Shown piece by piece: positions 6,928 through 11,233 of a DNA stretch of 11,233 nucleotides (position 1 is its first letter; each line of letters opens with the position of its first letter). The notes under the pieces are model-generated. The model had not been told where the DNA came from. It did not search any database and saw nothing but the letters and a program-made list of their open reading frames with translations. Origin of the DNA: an uncultured Oscillospiraceae bacterium. Lineage in GTDB: Bacteria; Bacillota; Clostridia; Oscillospirales; Acutalibacteraceae. Location of the stretch: contig CABUAS010000061.1 of assembly GCA_902489595.1 (NCBI GenBank), positions 1-11,233 on the forward strand, in the 5' to 3' direction. The position numbers and the translations under genes are program-made.

Positions 6928-9445
6928 CGAAATCTCCGCCCTGATTGTCTATAATACCGTCATCTACTTCATTCTTGATAATTGCCTCGTCAATGGAAAT
7001 CTGCTCGGTATTATCGGCTGTAAAATCTCTGCCACTTTCATAGGCGCGTTTTTCAAGCCACATCTGTTTGGTCATAAGCACCTGTCTTGGCTTACTTCCC
7101 TCGGCAGGTCCTATAACGCCGTATTCCTGGAGTTGGTCAATGATTTTTGCACCGCGGGCATAACCGACAGAGAGTTTTCGCTGTAAAAATGATGTAGATG
7201 CCGTGCCTGTTTCCATTACAATTTCAGCCGCTTTTTCAAAGAGCGGGTCAAAATTGTTGCCGTCACCGCCGTTATCTTCAAACGGACTTGATTTTTTATC
7301 GGTTACAGCCTTAGCCTCGATTTCCTTTTGAATATTTTCATCATATTCGGTTTCGCCCTGATTTTTAATGAAATCGCAAAGTTTTTCAACTTCTTCATCG
7401 CTTATAAAGCAACCCTGAACACGCAGCGGTTTTGTCGCACCGATAGGGCTGTAAAGCATATCGCCGTTGCCGAGAAGTTTTTCGGCACCCGAGGCATCAA
7501 GAATAGTTCTTGAGTCAATCTGTGACGATACCGTAAGTGCAATTCTGGAAGAAATATTTGCCTTGATAAGACCTGTAATAACATCGACAGACGGTCTTTG
7601 AGTAGCAATAACAAGATGCATGCCTGCGGCACGAGCCATTTGAGCAAGACGGCAGATCGAGTCTTCAACCTCTTTCGGCGCCGCCATCATAAGGTCTGCA
7701 AGCTCATCGATAAATATACAGATTTTAGGCATAAAATCAACATCTTCGTGCTTTTCGGCATACTTATTGTATCCCGAAATATCACGAACGCCGATTTCGG
7801 AAAATTTATTATAACGCTGAAGCATTTCGGAAACTGCCCATCCGAGCGCACCTGCGGCTTTTCTCGGGTCTGTAACAACAGGAACAAGAAGGTGAGGAAT
7901 TCCGACATACTTTGAAAATTCAACCTGCTTAGGGTCAATCATAAGGAATTTGACTTCATCGGGTTTTGCTCTGTAAAGCATTGAAACGATAATTGAATTC
8001 ATACATACAGATTTACCTGAACCGGTAGTACCTGCAATAAGCAGATGAGGCATTTTTGCAATATCACAGAAAACACTGTTGCCGCCGATGTCTTTTCCCA
8101 GTCCGGCGGAAAGCTTTGAGGACTGCTGTGCGAATTCGGGAGTTTCAATGATTTCACGCATAAATACACTGTTTTTAACTGTGTTCGGAACTTCGATACC
8201 TACAGCGGCTTTGCCCGGGATTGGCGCCTCAATTCTTACGTGCGTTGCGGCGAGATTAAGCGCAATATCGTCTGCAAGATTTGTAATTTTGGAAATTCTT
8301 ATGCCTGCGGCAGGTTTGAGTTCGTACCTTGTAACAGTAGGACCTCTGCTTATATCGGTAATTGTAGCATCGACATTAAAGGAATGAAGTGTATCAATAA
8401 GTTTTTCAGCATTTTCTTTAAGTTCGCCGCTGACATCTTTTACAGATGCATGAACGCCCTTATTAAGCAAATCAACAGTCGGCATAATATATTCATCGAC
8501 GGATGCTTTCATCTGACTGTCTGTAACTTCAAATTTTTCAATAGGTTTATTTTCTTCTGTATTCGAAACATCACGCACGATTTCATCAATCGACTTTGAC
8601 TTGTTTCTTTCTCTGAGTGCCTTATTGCGTGCCGTTGTTTCATTGATTTCATCAATAATATCTTTAGGCACACTCGTCATATTTTCTTCAGGCTGAATAT
8701 CAATATCGGCAGATTTTTTCTGCTTTCTGCCTTTTTTAGGCTTATCCTCATCAAGGGGAGAAATTTCGTCAAGCGGAACATCAATGTTGTGCTTATTCAT
8801 TTTCCTCTGCTCTATTTTTTCCTCAATGGCAGGTGCAACCTTTTCATATGTAGCCTTTGCAGGAGCGGCAGCACCTTTCAAAAACTGAATGATTGTAATG
8901 CCTGTAAGAAACATAAAATCAACAAATACAAGCACCAAATCAACAACTATTGCCGCAGTTTTGCCGAAAGTAAGCAAAAGCCAGCCGACAAGCGCACCGA
9001 AAAAGCCTCCGTTAAAATTTGACGGTGCATCGGTAAATGAATCGGTAACAGCAGTTTTAAAGTCAGCTCCCGACTGATTCTGAACAATATATATTAATGC
9101 GGAAATTAAAAAAATCATCAATATACATTCAATCGCCTTGGCTATAAATTCATAAGGTCTGTTATCTTTAACGGAATAAAGAACGGTAATCACAACCGTT
9201 AAAATCGGAAAGAGAATTGAAGCAAGATAGCCGAAAAGACCAACATATGTATTATGAACAAAATGCCATGCACCCTCGCCGCTGACAACAGCGACAAAGA
9301 AAAATATAATTGAAACGGCAAAAAGGACTACGCCGGCAATCCTGTTTACAGCCTCTCTTTTTTCTGCCTTTAATGCCTGCTCGTTTGCCCTTTTGTTTTT
9401 ACTTTGGGCAGGCTTTTTTTTCTGATTGTTTTTACTGTTAGCCAT
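6920..9445 (-). CDS. ftsK: DNA translocase of the FtsK/SpoIIIE family
   Basis: This 841-residue protein is a full-length septal DNA pump that moves chromosome ends through the closing division or sporulation septum. The N-terminus is Lys-rich, followed by hydrophobic segments at about 35-55, 68-91, 103-122 and 147-188 that form the membrane anchor. A charged linker covers 200-320. The motor has the alpha/beta domain at about 325-440, Walker A GTTGSGKS (472-479) and Walker B CIFIDELADL with D580-E581. ATQRPSVDVITG (614-625) is the classic FtsK signature. The winged-helix gamma domain that reads polarity sequences is at about 733-792. About 40 mostly acidic residues follow it. The ribosome binding site AGGGG lies in the last codons of the UppP-like gene, one base separates the two genes, and the stop overlaps ygiQ. 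Bacillus also places spoIIIE after tepA-ylzJ, so either name fits; sporulation cannot be judged from this window. Confidence 0.96.
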   Translation of the reverse strand: MANSKNNQKKKPAQSKNKRANEQALKAEKREAVNRIAGVVLFAVSIIFFFVAVVSGEGAWHFVHNTYVGLFGYLASILFPILTVVITVLYSVKDNRPYEFIAKAIECILMIFLISALIYIVQNQSGADFKTAVTDSFTDAPSNFNGGFFGALVGWLLLTFGKTAAIVVDLVLVFVDFMFLTGITIIQFLKGAAAPAKATYEKVAPAIEEKIEQRKMNKHNIDVPLDEISPLDEDKPKKGRKQKKSADIDIQPEENMTSVPKDIIDEINETTARNKALRERNKSKSIDEIVRDVSNTEENKPIEKFEVTDSQMKASVDEYIMPTVDLLNKGVHASVKDVSGELKENAEKLIDTLHSFNVDATITDISRGPTVTRYELKPAAGIRISKITNLADDIALNLAATHVRIEAPIPGKAAVGIEVPNTVKNSVFMREIIETPEFAQQSSKLSAGLGKDIGGNSVFCDIAKMPHLLIAGTTGSGKSVCMNSIIVSMLYRAKPDEVKFLMIDPKQVEFSKYVGIPHLLVPVVTDPRKAAGALGWAVSEMLQRYNKFSEIGVRDISGYNKYAEKHEDVDFMPKICIFIDELADLMMAAPKEVEDSICRLAQMARAAGMHLVIATQRPSVDVITGLIKANISSRIALTVSSQIDSRTILDASGAEKLLGNGDMLYSPIGATKPLRVQGCFISDEEVEKLCDFIKNQGETEYDENIQKEIEAKAVTDKKSSPFEDNGGDGNNFDPLFEKAAEIVMETGTASTSFLQRKLSVGYARGAKIIDQLQEYGVIGPAEGSKPRQVLMTKQMWLEKRAYESGRDFTADNTEQISIDEAIIKNEVDDGIIDNQGGDFDE

Positions 9446-9446
9446 A

Positions 9447-10313
9447 TTATCCCCTGTTAATTAATAGTTCTATTACGCCTGCAAGAACAGATATGCCACC
9501 TATTGCAAAATCGTAATACGAAAAATATTTTAAATGATTTTTTGAAACAACGAAAAGCAGCAACTTTGCACATAAAAATGAAACTGCACCTGCAATAACA
9601 ACGGCAATAATGCCCTCAATAATTGTTACATAAGTTACGCATTTTATAATTTCGGCAATACCGAAAATTATCAGCATCGGCACTGAAAGAGCAGTAAAAT
9701 ATCTGAAAGCAACTTTTTTATTAACTCCGAACAAAATCGGAATGCAGATTGCAATAACAGGCATTGAAAATCCTGCAATCGGCAGGGTAATAAACAACAA
9801 TACAGATACAATTAATGCACATGGCAAACCGAGCGGATGCCCCTTTTCGTTTTTAGAAAGTTTAAATGAAGATATAAGCAAAAGAACAGCAATTATTATA
9901 AAGCAGATACCCTCGCTTAAAACATTACCGTCATACGAAACAGATTGCAGAATACTGTAAATATTTCCTTTGTCGCCAATCGGAATTAAATAAAAAGGCA
10001 ACAAAACATAAGGAATTACGGTTAAGTACATAAACTTTCGGGAATTCGAGGATTCGCTGATTTTAAGATTTTTTTTAAACAGCTCACTCCAGCCCATAAA
10101 GAACTCATAAATCAATTTTATAAAAACTTTATAAAATGCTATTGTAATTCCGATTGCAATGCCGATATGTATCAGACCCGTAAGTTCCGAACAGGCACCC
10201 GCGTACCTGCCGGCAAAATCGTGAAATACAGCAGAGTGACCGCTTTCAGATACGGGAAACAGGAAAGTTACCGCCTGAGCGATTGCCTGAAAAATTGCAG
10301 TTAAGATTGACAA
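9447..10313 (-). CDS. UppP/BacA-like membrane protein with degenerate catalytic motifs, TTG start
   Basis: From the TTG at 10313 the protein is 288 residues, the normal UppP length, and opens SILTAIFQAIAQAV, the usual UppP N-terminus. An ATG at 10373 would add 20 residues but has no ribosome binding site, while the TTG has GGAGG 8 bases upstream. About seven to eight hydrophobic helices are present. PVSESGH (20-26) matches the family PVSSxGH motif, and AGFSMP (180-185) sits where PGFSRS is expected. Undecaprenyl-diphosphatases recycle the lipid carrier of cell-wall synthesis using a Glu, Ser, His and Arg set. Compared with E. coli BacA as remembered, position E21 is F17 here, S27 is E23 and R174 is M184, with only H26 retained. 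It may thus be a non-catalytic or functionally altered paralogue. It lies between the ylzJ-like gene, which it overlaps, and ftsK. Confidence 0.8.
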   Translation of the reverse strand: MSILTAIFQAIAQAVTFLFPVSESGHSAVFHDFAGRYAGACSELTGLIHIGIAIGITIAFYKVFIKLIYEFFMGWSELFKKNLKISESSNSRKFMYLTVIPYVLLPFYLIPIGDKGNIYSILQSVSYDGNVLSEGICFIIIAVLLLISSFKLSKNEKGHPLGLPCALIVSVLLFITLPIAGFSMPVIAICIPILFGVNKKVAFRYFTALSVPMLIIFGIAEIIKCVTYVTIIEGIIAVVIAGAVSFLCAKLLLFVVSKNHLKYFSYYDFAIGGISVLAGVIELLINRG

Positions 10314-10461
10314 GGTTTTTACCTCCGAACATAGAAGCGTTATCAACGAAATAGCCTGCACGCAAATAATCATAAGGATTGCTTGAACGAATACTGTTAC
10401 AGGCTGAAAAATTACTTTTGTTATAAAAAATATCCTGCTCGTTTACTACAGACCAAAGCAT
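10246..10461 (-). CDS. Small YlzJ-like protein, probable
   Basis: This 71-codon frame starts immediately after the TepA-like stop (TAA then ATG), with AAGGAG about 8 bases upstream. It begins MLWSVVNEQDIFY and contains SSNPYDYLRAGYF at about 30-42. That resembles the YlzJ family pattern of a short LYT-x-P-x-x-VF opening and a later TDPxDYLNPxY motif. In Bacillus ylzJ sits between tepA and spoIIIE, the same place as here, so context and motif agree. Function is unknown for the family. The last 23 residues or so overlap the UppP-like gene in another frame and look unlike YlzJ, as if the original stop was lost. The match is from memory of family patterns. A non-coding shadow remains possible but is less likely given the ribosome binding site and position. 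Confidence 0.55.
   Translation of the reverse strand: MLWSVVNEQDIFYNKSNFSACNSIRSSNPYDYLRAGYFVDNASMFGGKNLVNLNCNFSGNRSGGNFPVSRI
10322..10326 (-). promoter_or_regulatory. Ribosome binding site that decides the UppP-like start
   Basis: GGAGG on the minus strand lies 8 bases before TTG at 10313 and within the ylzJ-like frame. No comparable site precedes the in-frame ATG at 10373. This, together with the family-like N-terminus, favours TTG. Confidence 0.8.
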
Positions 10462-11148
10462 TTACTGCTCTCCTTTCTCAATCGTATCATTCAGAAAAGA
10501 AAGAGCGTCGCAAAGACCGCCGAGCTCATCAATCAGACCGCAGGCAACTGCGCCCTCGCCGTCAAGCACCGTGCCGACATCCATAACAAGCTCGCCTGTC
10601 TTAAGCATAAGCTTTCTGAAATCGTCAGAAGAAATTTTTGAATTGCTTTCTACAAAATTAACAATCCTGTCCTGCATTTTTTCAAAATAAGACAAAGTTT
10701 GCGGAACACCGAGCACAAGTCCGTTCATTCGAACAGGGTGTACGGTCATAGTAGCACTCGGCACAATAAAACTTTTTTTGCAGGAAACTGCAAGCGGCAC
10801 GCCTATTGAATGACCGCCGCCGAGAACAAGTGACGCAGTAGGCGTTTTCATTGTTGAAAGCAGCTCGGCGATAGCAAGTCCCGCTTCAACATCACCGCCG
10901 ACGGTATTAAGTATAATCAGCAGTCCCTCAATTTCCTTGCTTTCTTCAATCGCAACTAACTGCGGTATTACGTGCTCATATTTTGTAGTTTTATTCTGAC
11001 TCGGCAGAATATAATGCCCCTCAATCTGCCCGATTATTGTAAGGCAATGAATAAAATGACCGTCTTTTTCAACGGTGATTGAACCTGTTTCAAAATCATT
11101 TGAGGCATTATTTTCAGCAGATATATTTTCATTTTCGGTTTCAGGCAT
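10462..11148 (-). CDS. tepA: TepA-like ClpP-fold serine peptidase
   Basis: This 228-residue protein belongs to the ClpP/crotonase-fold peptidases of the TepA type (translocation-enhancing protein, YmfB in Bacillus), cytosolic oligomers linked to export of secreted proteins. The first 25 residues are acidic and probably disordered. The fold runs from about 34 to 218. The oxyanion strand is LNTVGGDVEAG (80-90), the expected nucleophile is S114 in LGGGHSIGVPLA, and the expected base is H137 in MTVHPVRMNG. D190 in VMDVGTVLDGE is the likely third triad member, though alignment there is less certain. The ending GAVACGLIDELGG (199-211) is typical of ClpP-like proteins. A strong AAGGAG lies 8 bases before the ATG and a promoter at 11204-11232, so it is probably the first gene of the operon that continues through ftsK to comF. 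Confidence 0.9.
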   Translation of the reverse strand: MPETENENISAENNASNDFETGSITVEKDGHFIHCLTIIGQIEGHYILPSQNKTTKYEHVIPQLVAIEESKEIEGLLIILNTVGGDVEAGLAIAELLSTMKTPTASLVLGGGHSIGVPLAVSCKKSFIVPSATMTVHPVRMNGLVLGVPQTLSYFEKMQDRIVNFVESNSKISSDDFRKLMLKTGELVMDVGTVLDGEGAVACGLIDELGGLCDALSFLNDTIEKGEQ

Positions 11149-11203
11149 ATAAAAAACTCCTTTTGCAGATATATAGAGTTATTATGCCCAAAAAGCCTTG
11201 TAT

Positions 11204-11232
11204 ATTGTATCACACAAAAGAAAATATTTCAA
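11204..11232 (-). promoter_or_regulatory. Sigma-A promoter of the tepA-to-comF operon
   Basis: On the minus strand TTGAAA (-35, 11232-11227), exactly 17 bases, and TACAAT (-10, 11209-11204) precede tepA. The leader would be about 50 bases and contains the AAGGAG site. The window ends one base beyond the -35, so further control elements upstream cannot be seen. Confidence 0.75.
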
Positions 11233-11233
11233 T

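Noticed and set aside
7328..8599. Plus-strand open frames of 60-119 codons opposite ftsK
   Set aside because: These are antisense shadows of a highly conserved motor gene, with no initiation signals or family-like motifs.
6920..9445. FtsK-like gene as a conjugative coupling or integrative-element protein
   Set aside because: The membrane segments, the FtsK signature and the C-terminal gamma domain are those of chromosomal FtsK/SpoIIIE, and the neighbours are housekeeping genes.
10314..10373. ATG at 10373 as the start of the UppP-like protein
   Set aside because: There is no ribosome binding site before it, the extra 20 residues do not fit the family N-terminus, and the TTG at 10313 has GGAGG at good spacing.
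1..11233. CRISPR array, insertion sequence or phage module
   Set aside because: No regularly spaced direct repeats, transposase or integrase motifs or terminal inverted repeats were seen on either strand.

Overview
The window is AT-rich and almost fully coding, and every protein gene lies on the minus strand. It looks like chromosomal DNA of a low-GC Gram-positive bacterium of the class Clostridia, most likely a gut or rumen Ruminococcaceae/Oscillospiraceae member. The reasons are strong AGGAGG-type ribosome binding sites, a tepA-ylzJ-ftsK/spoIIIE order like that of Bacillus, a comEA-comF pair, and secreted enzymes with BspA-type leucine-rich repeats. The taxonomic placement is inference.

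Reading along the minus strand, the right part (11148 down to 3961) is one tight run of seven genes: a TepA-type ClpP-fold peptidase, a small YlzJ-like protein, a UppP-like membrane protein, the FtsK/SpoIIIE DNA translocase, a YgiQ-family radical SAM protein, a ComEA-like helix-hairpin-helix protein and a ComF-family phosphoribosyltransferase. Every junction overlaps or is 0-1 bases apart, and a good sigma-A promoter (TTGAAA-N17-TACAAT) sits at the right edge. They are therefore probably one operon mixing membrane protein quality control, chromosome segregation and DNA uptake functions. The UppP-like protein has lost several residues considered catalytic in the family, and its best start is a TTG inside the ylzJ-like reading frame.

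The centre (3755-3945) holds the only plus-strand gene, a tRNA-Leu(UAG) with encoded CCA. It is followed by a strong hairpin-plus-T-tract terminator. Its promoter and the minus-strand promoter of the next protein gene occupy the same 37 bases in opposite directions.

The left part (3732 down to base 1) is accessory in character. A membrane-anchored or secreted GH30 glycosidase resembling endo-beta-1,6-galactanases is followed 31 bases later by a large secreted S8 subtilisin-like protease. The protease carries a chitobiase-like domain and BspA-type leucine-rich repeats, and it runs off the left edge. The two are probably co-transcribed and could act together on extracellular glycoprotein such as plant arabinogalactan protein, which is inference.

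I found no CRISPR array, insertion sequence, phage gene or rRNA. There is no gene-free stretch longer than about 300 bases.
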